NCBI RefSeq assembly: GCF_002001165.1
Contig: NZ_MUNQ01000006.1
Location: 395,249-459,248 of the forward strand
Origin: Rhodanobacter sp. C05
GTDB taxonomy: Bacteria; Pseudomonadota; Gammaproteobacteria; Xanthomonadales; Rhodanobacteraceae
DNA length: 64,000 nucleotides
Direction of reading: 5' to 3'
The notes below the pieces were generated by a model. That model saw only the letters and a program-made list of their open reading frames with translations. It had not been told where the DNA came from and ran no database searches. The stretch's first letter is position 1. Every line of letters begins with the position of its first letter. The translations under genes were made by a program, and so were the position numbers. Below are positions 48,632 to 58,017 of this stretch, one piece after another.

Positions 48632-50239
48632 ATGCCGAATCCCGTCGCAGGCTTCTTTGGAAAGCTGCCCAGCGCCGGGGATTTCGTGCAGCGGCGGTTG
48701 TCGCCGGGTTTTGTCGACGTTTGGGATCAGCATTTCGAGAATGCGGTAGCGGCCAGTCGCGACGCGCTTGGCGGCGACTGGCATGAGGCTTATCACGCCA
48801 GTCCGGTCTGGCGTTTCCTGCTGACACCGGGCGCATGCGGAGACTCCGCGTGGCTTGGCGTCATGGGACCAGGCACGGACCGCGTCGGTCGCTGCTTTCC
48901 GATGGTCATTGCCAAGCCATTGGCGGCGGATCTGGAAGCCTGCCGGCAGACCTTGCTGGACGACGGTGGCTGGTGCGATGCCGCCGAGCGGCTGCACAAC
49001 ATGGCGCAGGACGATGCTGCGCTCAGTGTGGACGCTTTCGATGAGCAGGTGGCCGCACTGACAGGTTCGCAGGATGTCATGTCGCCCAGTCGTGGCCTGG
49101 ATTTTCTGCGCGGTGTGGACTGGAATGCGGCGGGCCATTGGCGCTTGCCGTTACCGACCGAGCCTGCCTTGGGCTCATTCCTGAGCGAACTGTGGACGCG
49201 ACTCGGCACAGCTCCTGGCCGTTGGTGCCTGTGGTGGACGACAGGTGCCGGGCGAGTACCTGCCAGCGTGCTGGTTACCAACGGGCTTCCGCAGCCTGCA
49301 GCTTATGCAGGGTTTCTCGATGCCGGTCACAGTGCGGCCGCGTGGCAATCGCTGGGTGTGTTCGAACAGGCCACCCTGTTCCATCACGTCGCGCCCGAAG
49401 CCATGGCTGCTGCCGCAACAGTCACGGCAGAACCGGTGCCGCCAACGGCATGGCTGCCGGATGATCTGGAACTGCTCGCCGATCCGGGCACAGCCACCAC
49501 GCCCGTCTTGGCTGCTGCTGCGCCGGTCGCTGTTGCGACCGATGTCGCGCTGGAAGCGTCTGCGCAGGATGCTTCTCATGCCGTCGTCGTGCTGCGCCGA
49601 CAGGACTTCGCGTTGACCCTGGTAGCAGCCGAGGTCGGTCATCGGGATCCCCGGCAGCAGGCGGTTGCCGCCGTGGGTGCGATTGGCCGCGAGCTGATCG
49701 AAGCCGATCTGGCGGCAGGCATGCAGACACTGTGTACGCGGATCATGGCGCTGAACCCGCGATTGCGGCAGGCCGGCGAGGATCTGATCGATCCGGTGAT
49801 GGAGGATTGCGCCGTGATCGCCGCGCACGTGGCTTCCGGTCAGGTGGGTCTGCTACGCATCGGCACGGCGGCGGCCTGGCACTGGCGGCAGGGACGGCTG
49901 CAGCCGATCTTTGCCGAGGGTGAGGCACCACCCGTTGCTGCTGATGCGGGTGTTGCCGATGATTTCGAGGATCTGCTGTTCAATCGCGCGTCGTTGACGG
50001 TACCAGGTCTCGGTGCGATCGAGCAGCCGAGCTGTGGCGAAGTTTCCTGTGCGATTACGGCGGGCGATCGCCTGTTGCTGGCAGCTGCTCCGACGCTGGT
50101 GCAGTTGCCGGCGGAAGTCCTGGTTCACAGTCTTGCGATGCCGTCGTGCGACGACGCGCGCCTGCATCTTGCCACCGCTGCGGGTCTTGGCGCAGATCCT
50201 GCGCAATGGCCACTGGCGATCATCGAGATTGACGCATGA
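48632..50239 (+). CDS. tagF: TagF-family T6SS repressor with C-terminal degenerate PP2C-like domain
   Basis: 535 residues, over twice the usual TagF length. N-terminal TagF domain (~1-230): GFFGKLPSAGDFVQRRL, SAWLGVMGPGTDRVGRCFP. After an Ala-rich linker, residues ~310-535 follow the PP2C strand pattern (HVASGQVGLLRIGTAAAWHW, GRLQPIF, ITAGDRLLLAAAP), but the metal-binding DGxGG and GDS motifs are lost. TagF blocks T6SS post-translationally, partly via Fha. Overlaps pppA by 4 bases (ATGA). Confidence 0.9.
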   Translation: MPNPVAGFFGKLPSAGDFVQRRLSPGFVDVWDQHFENAVAASRDALGGDWHEAYHASPVWRFLLTPGACGDSAWLGVMGPGTDRVGRCFPMVIAKPLAADLEACRQTLLDDGGWCDAAERLHNMAQDDAALSVDAFDEQVAALTGSQDVMSPSRGLDFLRGVDWNAAGHWRLPLPTEPALGSFLSELWTRLGTAPGRWCLWWTTGAGRVPASVLVTNGLPQPAAYAGFLDAGHSAAAWQSLGVFEQATLFHHVAPEAMAAAATVTAEPVPPTAWLPDDLELLADPGTATTPVLAAAAPVAVATDVALEASAQDASHAVVVLRRQDFALTLVAAEVGHRDPRQQAVAAVGAIGRELIEADLAAGMQTLCTRIMALNPRLRQAGEDLIDPVMEDCAVIAAHVASGQVGLLRIGTAAAWHWRQGRLQPIFAEGEAPPVAADAGVADDFEDLLFNRASLTVPGLGAIEQPSCGEVSCAITAGDRLLLAAAPTLVQLPAEVLVHSLAMPSCDDARLHLATAAGLGADPAQWPLAIIEIDA

Positions 50240-50958
50240 CGACTCGATACGTATCCGCTGGTCGCACGGTGACCGGAAAGGTGCGCGGCCACAACGAAGA
50301 CGCCATCCTGGTCCGCGACGACGCCGGTTTGTGGGTGGTGGCCGATGGTCTCGGCGGTCATTCGGCCGGCGACTACGCCAGCACGATGATCGTCGAGCGT
50401 CTCGGTGCGTTGCCGCGCACAGGCAGTGTGTTCGACTTCATCGAATCGATCGAGGACACCCTGGTCCAGATCAATGCCGAACTGCTGCAGACGGCGGCGA
50501 CTCGCGGTGTCGACCTGATCGGCTCGACGGTGGTGATCATGGTCTACGACCCGGACTTCATCCTGTGCGGCTGGGTCGGCGACAGTCGTGCGTACAGCTT
50601 CGAGGGTGGGCGCCTGCAGCAGATCACGCGCGATCACGTGCATGGTGGTGAAGAGGATGATGTCACCCATTTTGGTACCACGCCGACCCAGCAGCAGGCT
50701 GGGTCCGGTGTGCTGACGCGGGCGATCGGCGCCGAGGATCAGCTGTTCGTGGACTGGGTGTTGGCCGGCAATCGTCCCGACACGGCGTTCGTGCTCTGCT
50801 CCGACGGCATCAACAAGGAAATGTCCGATGTCGAGATTGATGACCAGTGTCGCCGTAAACAGCAACCGCAGGATCTCATCGACAGCCTGTTCGAACTCGC
50901 TCTCAGCCGTGCCGGTCGCGACAACATTTCGGCGGTCGTAGTGCGCCTCCAAGAATGA
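50236..50958 (+). CDS. pppA: PP2C-type phosphatase PppA
   Basis: 240-residue PPM/PP2C Ser/Thr phosphatase with all metal-binding motifs: RGHNEDA, VVADGLGGHSAGD, GWVGDSRAY, LCSDGINKE and GRDNISAVV. It reverses PpkA phosphorylation of Fha and so turns the T6SS down. Coupled to tagF by a 4-base overlap; ppkA follows after 16 bases. Confidence 0.96.
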   Translation: MTTRYVSAGRTVTGKVRGHNEDAILVRDDAGLWVVADGLGGHSAGDYASTMIVERLGALPRTGSVFDFIESIEDTLVQINAELLQTAATRGVDLIGSTVVIMVYDPDFILCGWVGDSRAYSFEGGRLQQITRDHVHGGEEDDVTHFGTTPTQQQAGSGVLTRAIGAEDQLFVDWVLAGNRPDTAFVLCSDGINKEMSDVEIDDQCRRKQQPQDLIDSLFELALSRAGRDNISAVVVRLQE

Positions 50959-50974
50959 AAAAAGTCTCCCACTC

Positions 50975-53900
50975 ATGAATTCCATTGCCGAACTGGTTGC
51001 CGCCTACCGCGCCGACAAGCTCAAACTTCCTGCTGTCTTCGAGGCACTGGCTGTACGTGGCGTGCTGCCCGAAGCCGACTATCAGGCCGAGGTGGCGTGG
51101 CTGGAGCGGCAACGAGCCGAAGGTACGCTCGACCCGTTGATCATCAAGGCGCTGCTGGCCAAGCTTGCGCTGGTGCAGACGTCGCCGGCGAGCGCGGCGG
51201 CGGACGCCGACGCCACCGTCGTCAAGCCTGCAACACAGCGGCCGGTCGTGCCACCAACGGGGCCCGGCGATGCCGATGCCACGGTGGTCCAGCCGACTTC
51301 CCGGCCTGTGCCACCCGTGTCGCCACCGCGGCCCTCACCGCCAGCGCCCGTCACGGACGAAGCCACCGTCGTCAAGCCGGCGTCACGCCCTCCGTCGCCA
51401 CCGTCACCACCCGCTGGCGACGAAGTCACGATGGTCAAACCCACCTCGGGCACGCCACGCCAGCCCACCGGTGATCCTACGGTAGGCACCGGCACACAGC
51501 GTAGCGCTACCGGTACCCAGGGCATGACGGGCACCAGCTCGAGTCTCAGCAGTTCAAGCTCGAGCTGGCAGAACATCGCCGATGCGGAAGAGGGAGACTT
51601 CGTCGCGGTCGGTTCACTGCTCAAGGGGCGTTTCTATCTCGAGAAGGAAATCGGCCGCGGCGGCATGGGCGTGGTTTACATGGCGCGCGACGAGCGCAAG
51701 GTCGAGGCGCGTGACCGCGACCCGTATGTAGCGATCAAGGTGCTGAATGACGAATTCCGCCGTCATCCCGATTCGCTGATCTCGTTGCAGCGCGAATCAC
51801 GGCGATCGCAGCAGCTCGCACACGACAACATCGTGCGCGTGTTCGACTTCGACAAGGATCGCACCATCGTCTTCATGACGATGGAATACATCGATGGTTC
51901 CGATCTCAAGCAGCTGATCCGTGAAAAGGCCTTCAACGGCATGCCGCTGGCCGAGGCCAGGCCACTGATCGAAGGCATGGCGCGGGCGCTCACCCGCGCG
52001 CACACCGCCGGTGTGGTGCATTCCGACTTCAAGCCGGGCAACGTCATGGTCACCCGCGACGGTGTGCCGAAGGTATTCGACTTCGGCATCGCCCGTGCCG
52101 GCAAGCACATGGGCGACGCGGTGGGTGAGCAGACCGTGTTCGACGCCGGCACGCTGGGCGCGCTGACTCCGGCTTATGCCAGTCTGGAAATGATCCAGGG
52201 CAAGGAGCCGGCACCGAGCGACGATGTGTATGCACTGGGCTGCGTCACGTTCGAACTGCTGACCGGCAAGCACCCGTACGACAAGCACAGCGCCGAAGTG
52301 GCGATGAAGGAAGGGCGCAAGCCGCCGCCGGTGAAGGGCCTGACCAAGCACCAGTACAAGGTGCTGTGCGCGAGCGTGGCCTTCACCAGCGAGCATCGCC
52401 TGAAGAGCGCGAACGAACTGATCGAAGGCTTGCGTGAAGTCGGCTTCGGCGAGCGGGCCAGGCCTTACCTCATCTACGGCCTGCCATCCATCCTCGTGCT
52501 GGCTGGTGGTGTGTGGGGCTGGATCGTCTACCAGCAGAAGCATCACGTCACCGAGGTGATCGCCCGGTTCACGATGACCCGGCCGGATCATTACGCCGAC
52601 GAGAACCAGGCGCTGCAGGCCTTGAACAGCCTGGGTGAAGACGACCGCAAGCGGATCGTGGTGGATCAGGGCGATCTGATCCAGACCTATCTGCTGGGTC
52701 GCATCGACACCTACTGGAACCCGGACAAGGATCGCTACGATTACGTCAAGGCGCAGCAGGTGTTCAAGCTGCGCGACGATCTCAAACTGTATTCGCCGAC
52801 GCTGGACATCCGGCGCAGTGCGGTGGACAAGCAGAAGAACGATTTGCTCAACACGCTGGATACCCAGCTCAGCCAGCAAATCGAAGCCGGCGCGATCTTC
52901 GAGAATCAGCCGAACAACGTCGTCAAGACCTTGAGCCACATTCGCGCGATCGATCCGACCAGCGCCTTGCTCAAGAACGCCGAGCTCGAGTTGAAGTACG
53001 ACACGGCCATCGGCAAGTCGCTCGATGCCGGCCATGTCGACGAGGCTGCCGGGGAACTCAAGCTGGCCAGCAGCCTGTTCCCGGAATCCGCCCGCCTGAA
53101 GCAGCGTACTGCCCAGCTCAACGAGCTCGGCAAGGCATTGGCAGCACAACAGCAGCAGGAGCAGCAGGCGAAGCAGCAGCAGCAGCAGCGCGAGCAGAGC
53201 CTGCAGACGCTGACCGGTCTGCTCGATCACGCGAACAACGCCGACGACTGGCGTACCCAGGTGGCGGCGACTTATCGCGATGCGGCCAAGCAGCTCGGCG
53301 ATGACCCACGGCTTGCAGCACAGGCGACCCGATTGAAACAGCTGCTGGCAGCGCAGGCGACCGAGAAGCAGACCGCGGGTGATCTTGCCGGCGCGATCAG
53401 CATTGCCGGATTCGGCATCGACCTGTTCCCCGGCGATGCGTCACTTTCCGCGACGCGCCAGACCTTGCTGGATCAACAGAACCAACTGGCGCAGAAGGCA
53501 GCCAGCGAAGCGCAGCGCAACGCTTTGGCCAAGAGCCGCGTTACCGACTTGCTGGCCAGTCCGCAGGGCACGGTGGTCTGGCTGCAGGACGTCAAGAGTG
53601 CATTGGGTAGCGCCCGTACCCAGATCGGCGAGACCGCGCCGGACTATGTCCAGTTGCGCGGCAGTGTCGATGCCAGCCTGATCAAGCTGGCGCGCGATCG
53701 CATGGCCGCGAGCGATTTCGACACCGCGCAGAACGTGATCCAGGCTGGCCAGCAGATGGATCCGAGCGAGGCCGGCTACGCGAAGGCGCTGACAGACATC
53801 GCGACGGCGCGCAGCTCAGTGCTGAAACAGACCCAGCAAGCCCAGGCGCAGGCGATCGCGCAGGCGCGTACCACGCTGACCGGTCTCGCCGCGAAGCCGC

Positions 53901-55462
53901 TGCTTACACCGGATTGGCAGCAATCGGTGGCCGTCGCGATGGGCAAGCTGCAGGGTGACAATTCGCCCGAGACCCAGCGTGCCGTTGCCGCATTGGGCAC
54001 AGCTGTCGCCGGTGCGGCCGCGCAGCTTGCTGATCCGCAGCATCTGCCGCAGGCGAGACTCGCCGTGGATTTCGGCCTCAAGTACGTGCCGAAGTCACCT
54101 GAGTTGCTTGCACAAGGCAGCAAGCTCGATGCGCTGCAGGCGCAGTTGCAGACACAGGCGGCGCAGGAAAGTGCCGATGCCGAAGTAAAGTCGCGCATCG
54201 AATCGATGCGCAGTGCGGCGGCGGCGGACGATGTCGGCAAGGCCTCCCAATCGCTGGATCGGATCAAGGTCCTGCAGCCGGACAACCCGTTCCTCAAGAC
54301 CGAAGGTCCGAAGCTGCTGGCCGATGCCTATCTGGGACTTGCCAAGGATACGTTCCAGAAAAGCCGCTACCAGAAAGCTGCCGACGTCCTCGGGCAGGGT
54401 CTCAAGACCCTCACTGGCAACGCAGACCTGCGTGCGGCGAAGGCACGCTACGATCTGGTCGCCGCGATCATGGCAGCCGGCAAGCAGCCGTTGACCAGCG
54501 CCACTGAATTTGCGCAGCTGAAGAAGCAGCTGGACGACGCCCGTCGGACCGACCCCACGGCCTTGGCGGGTCTCGAGGCGGACATGAAGATACGTGGCCA
54601 GCTGACCGCAAAATCGCTGGCCGATCAGCTCGACAAGCTCAAGCCCACCGGTGCCGTGCCAGTGCCGGTGGCTCAGCCCGGAACACCACCGACTACGGCT
54701 CCCGTCACTGAAGGGCAGCCACAGCCGGGTGTCGCACCCGGCAAGCCGGTGGCTCCCGGCAAACCCGGTGCGGCACCTGGCACCAGGCCGGTTGCAAATG
54801 TCGGTGGCGCGACGCCAGCGGCTGCCAACGGGACGGATCCCTGCGACAAGCCGGAGCTGGTCGGCACCGGCAAATTCTGTTCCGACAAATCCGCCACGGC
54901 ACGCGGGCCGTTGCTGGTGGTGGTGCCAGGCGTTGGCGGCGGCAAGTCGTATGCCATGTCGCGTGCGGAAATTTCCATCAGCGAGTTCAACCAGTTCTGT
55001 CGCGCCACCGGCAAATGCGCCGCGTTCTCGGTGGACGACCCGGATCTGGCCAACGCGCCGGTCAGTCGCATCAGTCTCGATCAGGCCCAGGCCTATGCGC
55101 GCTGGCTGAGTGACATCAGCGGTTATACCTATCGCCTGCCCAGCGATGCCGAATGGGTGCATGCGGCCAAGGCTGGCGGCAGCTGGAAGCAGGCCGATGA
55201 CAGCAACTGCATCCCGCCATCGGCGAATGGCAGCGACAACAATGGTGCGGCCGTGTCACCCAAGGGGCGCTCGCGCAATCCGTGGGGCCTGGTCAATCTG
55301 ACCGGCAACGTATGGGAATGGGTAGTCAGCGGCGGCAGTGTCATGGTGCGCGGCGGCAGCTACAACAGCTACTGGTCGGACTGCAGCGTCGATACACACC
55401 GCGCGGACAGTGGTTCGTCTCAGAAAGATGTAGGTTTCCGGATACTCAGGGAGCTGAAATGA
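50975..55462 (+). CDS. ppkA: PpkA-type Ser/Thr kinase with periplasmic helical region and FGE-sulfatase domain
   Basis: 1495 residues. Residues 1-70 helical; 70-185 Pro/Thr-rich with repeated ATVVKP-like motifs; kinase domain ~215-485 with GRGGMG (~227), catalytic HSDFKPGN (~349, Ser replacing the Arg of HRD) and DFG (~369); one membrane span ~498-520; a helical, Gln-rich periplasmic region of ~750 residues; and a C-terminal formylglycine-generating-enzyme-like domain (~1310-1495, AMSRAEISISEFNQFC, LTGNVWEW, RGGSYNSYW, GFRIL). It probably senses a cell-envelope signal and phosphorylates TagH. The repeated Thr motifs may be autophosphorylation sites (inference). Confidence 0.93.
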   Translation: MNSIAELVAAYRADKLKLPAVFEALAVRGVLPEADYQAEVAWLERQRAEGTLDPLIIKALLAKLALVQTSPASAAADADATVVKPATQRPVVPPTGPGDADATVVQPTSRPVPPVSPPRPSPPAPVTDEATVVKPASRPPSPPSPPAGDEVTMVKPTSGTPRQPTGDPTVGTGTQRSATGTQGMTGTSSSLSSSSSSWQNIADAEEGDFVAVGSLLKGRFYLEKEIGRGGMGVVYMARDERKVEARDRDPYVAIKVLNDEFRRHPDSLISLQRESRRSQQLAHDNIVRVFDFDKDRTIVFMTMEYIDGSDLKQLIREKAFNGMPLAEARPLIEGMARALTRAHTAGVVHSDFKPGNVMVTRDGVPKVFDFGIARAGKHMGDAVGEQTVFDAGTLGALTPAYASLEMIQGKEPAPSDDVYALGCVTFELLTGKHPYDKHSAEVAMKEGRKPPPVKGLTKHQYKVLCASVAFTSEHRLKSANELIEGLREVGFGERARPYLIYGLPSILVLAGGVWGWIVYQQKHHVTEVIARFTMTRPDHYADENQALQALNSLGEDDRKRIVVDQGDLIQTYLLGRIDTYWNPDKDRYDYVKAQQVFKLRDDLKLYSPTLDIRRSAVDKQKNDLLNTLDTQLSQQIEAGAIFENQPNNVVKTLSHIRAIDPTSALLKNAELELKYDTAIGKSLDAGHVDEAAGELKLASSLFPESARLKQRTAQLNELGKALAAQQQQEQQAKQQQQQREQSLQTLTGLLDHANNADDWRTQVAATYRDAAKQLGDDPRLAAQATRLKQLLAAQATEKQTAGDLAGAISIAGFGIDLFPGDASLSATRQTLLDQQNQLAQKAASEAQRNALAKSRVTDLLASPQGTVVWLQDVKSALGSARTQIGETAPDYVQLRGSVDASLIKLARDRMAASDFDTAQNVIQAGQQMDPSEAGYAKALTDIATARSSVLKQTQQAQAQAIAQARTTLTGLAAKPLLTPDWQQSVAVAMGKLQGDNSPETQRAVAALGTAVAGAAAQLADPQHLPQARLAVDFGLKYVPKSPELLAQGSKLDALQAQLQTQAAQESADAEVKSRIESMRSAAAADDVGKASQSLDRIKVLQPDNPFLKTEGPKLLADAYLGLAKDTFQKSRYQKAADVLGQGLKTLTGNADLRAAKARYDLVAAIMAAGKQPLTSATEFAQLKKQLDDARRTDPTALAGLEADMKIRGQLTAKSLADQLDKLKPTGAVPVPVAQPGTPPTTAPVTEGQPQPGVAPGKPVAPGKPGAAPGTRPVANVGGATPAAANGTDPCDKPELVGTGKFCSDKSATARGPLLVVVPGVGGGKSYAMSRAEISISEFNQFCRATGKCAAFSVDDPDLANAPVSRISLDQAQAYARWLSDISGYTYRLPSDAEWVHAAKAGGSWKQADDSNCIPPSANGSDNNGAAVSPKGRSRNPWGLVNLTGNVWEWVVSGGSVMVRGGSYNSYWSDCSVDTHRADSGSSQKDVGFRILRELK

Positions 55463-55815
55463 CTGAACGGGAACAGGCAGTCAATCGTGATCTGCGTGCC
55501 CTGGACGAGGCGCATCGACTCGGCCGGATCACGCGTGCCGACTATCGCGCACGCCGCCGCCGCGTACTGCAATCGTTGCATGACAGCAGCAACGTCGTTA
55601 CCGCGCGCAAGGTGCTGGTGCAACCGGATGCGCTGACGGCGCCGCGTGCACGGCACCGCCAGATGCCATCAGGCGAGGCGTCGAGCGGATCCGGCAGTGC
55701 TCTGACGAACCTGCTGTCGATGCGTCCGGCGATTGCCTGGAAACCATTGCTCGCACTCACCGCGGGAGTCGTCATGCTGATCCTGTTGACCTGGTGGCTG
55801 CTGCGTGGAGAGTGA
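55459..55815 (+). CDS. Small tail-anchored membrane protein, T6SS operon
   Basis: 118 residues; ATG overlaps the ppkA stop (ATGA). A basic helical N-terminal part (DEAHRLGRITRADYRARRRR, resembling short SHOCT-like helices) precedes a single C-terminal membrane helix (LLALTAGVVMLILLTWWLL). No recognised family. Position suggests a role with PpkA at the inner membrane. Confidence 0.75.
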   Translation: MTEREQAVNRDLRALDEAHRLGRITRADYRARRRRVLQSLHDSSNVVTARKVLVQPDALTAPRARHRQMPSGEASSGSGSALTNLLSMRPAIAWKPLLALTAGVVMLILLTWWLLRGE

Positions 55816-56247
55816 AAATAACTGTCATCGCAGCTTCATTGATTTCGCGAACAATTGCGAAACACGCTGATGATTTCATGCGATTGCCCGTTGATGCATG
55901 GCAGTGTTGTTTGTAGCTGGCGGATCTTGCGGCGATAGCGGTGCAAGCCATCGCTCTTACTGATTGGTGGGCCGGTATTTGATGTGATGCAGCTGAATAA
56001 TCTGCTCGAAAAGTCTGCCGCGACGGACGGTTTGAGTGAGCGTTTTCCTGCTGTGCTGTAGGTGTTTTCCTGGCAGAAAATGGTTGTCCTTTTGAACGCG
56101 TAAAGGTGTATCCTGCCGCTGGTAACAAGCCAGTGCAGGCAGCAATTGTCTGAGTTTCATAGGCTTGGAATTTCGCAGCCGGCGCGACCTTAGATGTTCC
56201 CGGGGCGCGTCGCCAATGGATGATGGTGCGGGCCGGGGGAAAATATC
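55816..56247. other. Intergenic region between T6SS and two-partner secretion operons
   Basis: 432 bases with lower GC than the flanks and no recognisable gene. Expected to hold the T6SS operon end and the tpsB promoter; no convincing hairpin terminator was seen. Confidence 0.5.
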
Positions 56248-58011
56248 GTGCGAACTGTTTGCCTCGCAGCAGCGTTGGCTTCTGCATTGACTGGCGGAGT
56301 TGTCTGGGCGCAAGACACCAGCAGCTCTACATCTGCTCAAGTACCCAACAGACCGGTTTCCAGTGCCGGAAATCCTTCTGCGACAGCCACGTCGCCACCG
56401 CAGGCGTCAACTGGCGTGGTGCCGCCGGTCAAGGATCGCGATACCGGCAACAGCGCCTCGCAGAAGATCGAGGTGCATGGCTTTCGCGTCATCGGCGTAG
56501 CCAATCACGCAGGCCTTGGCGTCACACCGGCGACCATCCAGACGCTGGCCGATGCGCAATACCAGCAGCTCGCCAAAAACGGCATACCGGTGGAATTGAC
56601 CTTCGCCCAGATGCAGGGCGTGGCCGACAAGATCACCGAACGCTATCGGGCGGCCGGTTTCATTGTCTCCAGTGCGTTTCTGCCGGCGCAGACCATCGGT
56701 CCCGACCGGGTCATCCAGATCCAGGTACTCGAGGGCCAGATCGGCAAGGTCATCGTCAAGGGCAACAAGCGCTATCGCTCCAGCGTGATTGCCGCACCTG
56801 CGGAGAAACTCAGGGGCAAGCCGCTGCTGAAGAGCGATGTCGACACGGCGCTGCTGTATGCACGCGACCTGCCTGGTGTCACGGTCTCATCGACCTTCCA
56901 GCCAGGCGCGAATACCGGCGACACCGATCTGGTGATGATCGCCAACGAAGCGAAGCGGCCCTACCAGATCACCCTGGGCGCCAGCAATTACGGCACCGAT
57001 CTCACCGGTCAGTATCGCGCCGATGCCGGTCTGGAGTGGGACAACCCGTTGGGCATTGGTGACACCTTCAATGCCAACCTTGAATACGCGCTGGACCCGA
57101 ACAACAACGTGTATGGGTCACTGAGCTATCGCGCACCCGCACCGATTGCTCCCGGGCTCACCGCCGTCGTAGGGGCCTCGCGCAGCGAGTTGCAGGTCAA
57201 CACCGGTACCTTCGCCGCCCTGAACGTCAAGGGACCCACGTCCCAGTACTACGGCGGCTTCGACTGGAAGTTCATCAACGACGACGACCTGAAAATGCAG
57301 GGCACCCTGCACTTCATCGAGGAAGAGTCGAAACTCAGCAGTCTCGGCACCAGCCTGTCGGACGAGAAGTTCGCCGTGGCCGATCTGGGCTGGGGCATGA
57401 TGCGTACCGATCGCCGCTTTCACGGCGTCGATATCCTGCAGGTGGACGTGCGCAAGGCCATCAACGACGACTCAGCCGAGCCGGATCTGGTCAGCCCGCA
57501 GCACGACAGCAATTTCACCGTGGCCAAGGTGTCGTACACACGGCTGCAGTTTCTGACCCAGTCGCAGCGACTCAATTTCAAGTTTGTCGGCCAGTACACC
57601 AGCGATGCGCTGGTGCCGCTTGAGCAATTCGTGCTCGGCGGCCCGGACAGCACGCGCGCCTATCCCATCGCCGATGCTCTGCGCGATCGCGGCTACTACA
57701 CCTCGCTGGAGTACCACGTCGACGCGCCAGGATTCGGCAACGTCGTCTCGCCGTTCTACGGCCGACCCTGGCGTGAGCTGCTCGAGTTCGAGACCTTCGT
57801 TGATTATTCCAAGGGTTTTTCGGCAGGCGCCAACCGGATCACGACTCCAGCCTCGGCCACCCTCAGCGGTGCCGGTGCTGGTCTGATCTTCCGTCTGCCA
57901 CGCTTCAACCACTTCGAGTTCCACCTGGACGGTTCGAAGGCTCTCAGCTCCCGGAACGCCTCGGATGGCAAGGGCTACCACATCTACGCTCGATTCAGCT
58001 TCACGTTTTGA
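56248..58011 (+). CDS. TpsB outer-membrane transporter (ShlB/FhaC/HecB family)
   Basis: 587 residues from a GTG start. Signal peptide with cleavage after VVWA; linker ~25-70; POTRA domains ~75-230 (IEVHGFRVIGVANHAGL, QIQVLEGQIGKVIVKGNKRY); then a 16-stranded barrel with the conserved VLGGPDSTRAYP segment and a terminal Phe (YARFSFTF) for BAM insertion. It secretes the TpsA encoded 6 bases downstream. Confidence 0.95.
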   Translation: MRTVCLAAALASALTGGVVWAQDTSSSTSAQVPNRPVSSAGNPSATATSPPQASTGVVPPVKDRDTGNSASQKIEVHGFRVIGVANHAGLGVTPATIQTLADAQYQQLAKNGIPVELTFAQMQGVADKITERYRAAGFIVSSAFLPAQTIGPDRVIQIQVLEGQIGKVIVKGNKRYRSSVIAAPAEKLRGKPLLKSDVDTALLYARDLPGVTVSSTFQPGANTGDTDLVMIANEAKRPYQITLGASNYGTDLTGQYRADAGLEWDNPLGIGDTFNANLEYALDPNNNVYGSLSYRAPAPIAPGLTAVVGASRSELQVNTGTFAALNVKGPTSQYYGGFDWKFINDDDLKMQGTLHFIEEESKLSSLGTSLSDEKFAVADLGWGMMRTDRRFHGVDILQVDVRKAINDDSAEPDLVSPQHDSNFTVAKVSYTRLQFLTQSQRLNFKFVGQYTSDALVPLEQFVLGGPDSTRAYPIADALRDRGYYTSLEYHVDAPGFGNVVSPFYGRPWRELLEFETFVDYSKGFSAGANRITTPASATLSGAGAGLIFRLPRFNHFEFHLDGSKALSSRNASDGKGYHIYARFSFTF

Positions 58012-58017
58012 CGGGTG

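Noticed and set aside
45790..48633. 947-codon minus-strand open frame opposite tssM
   Set aside because: Antisense shadow caused by high-GC codon bias; tssM is certain from its domains.
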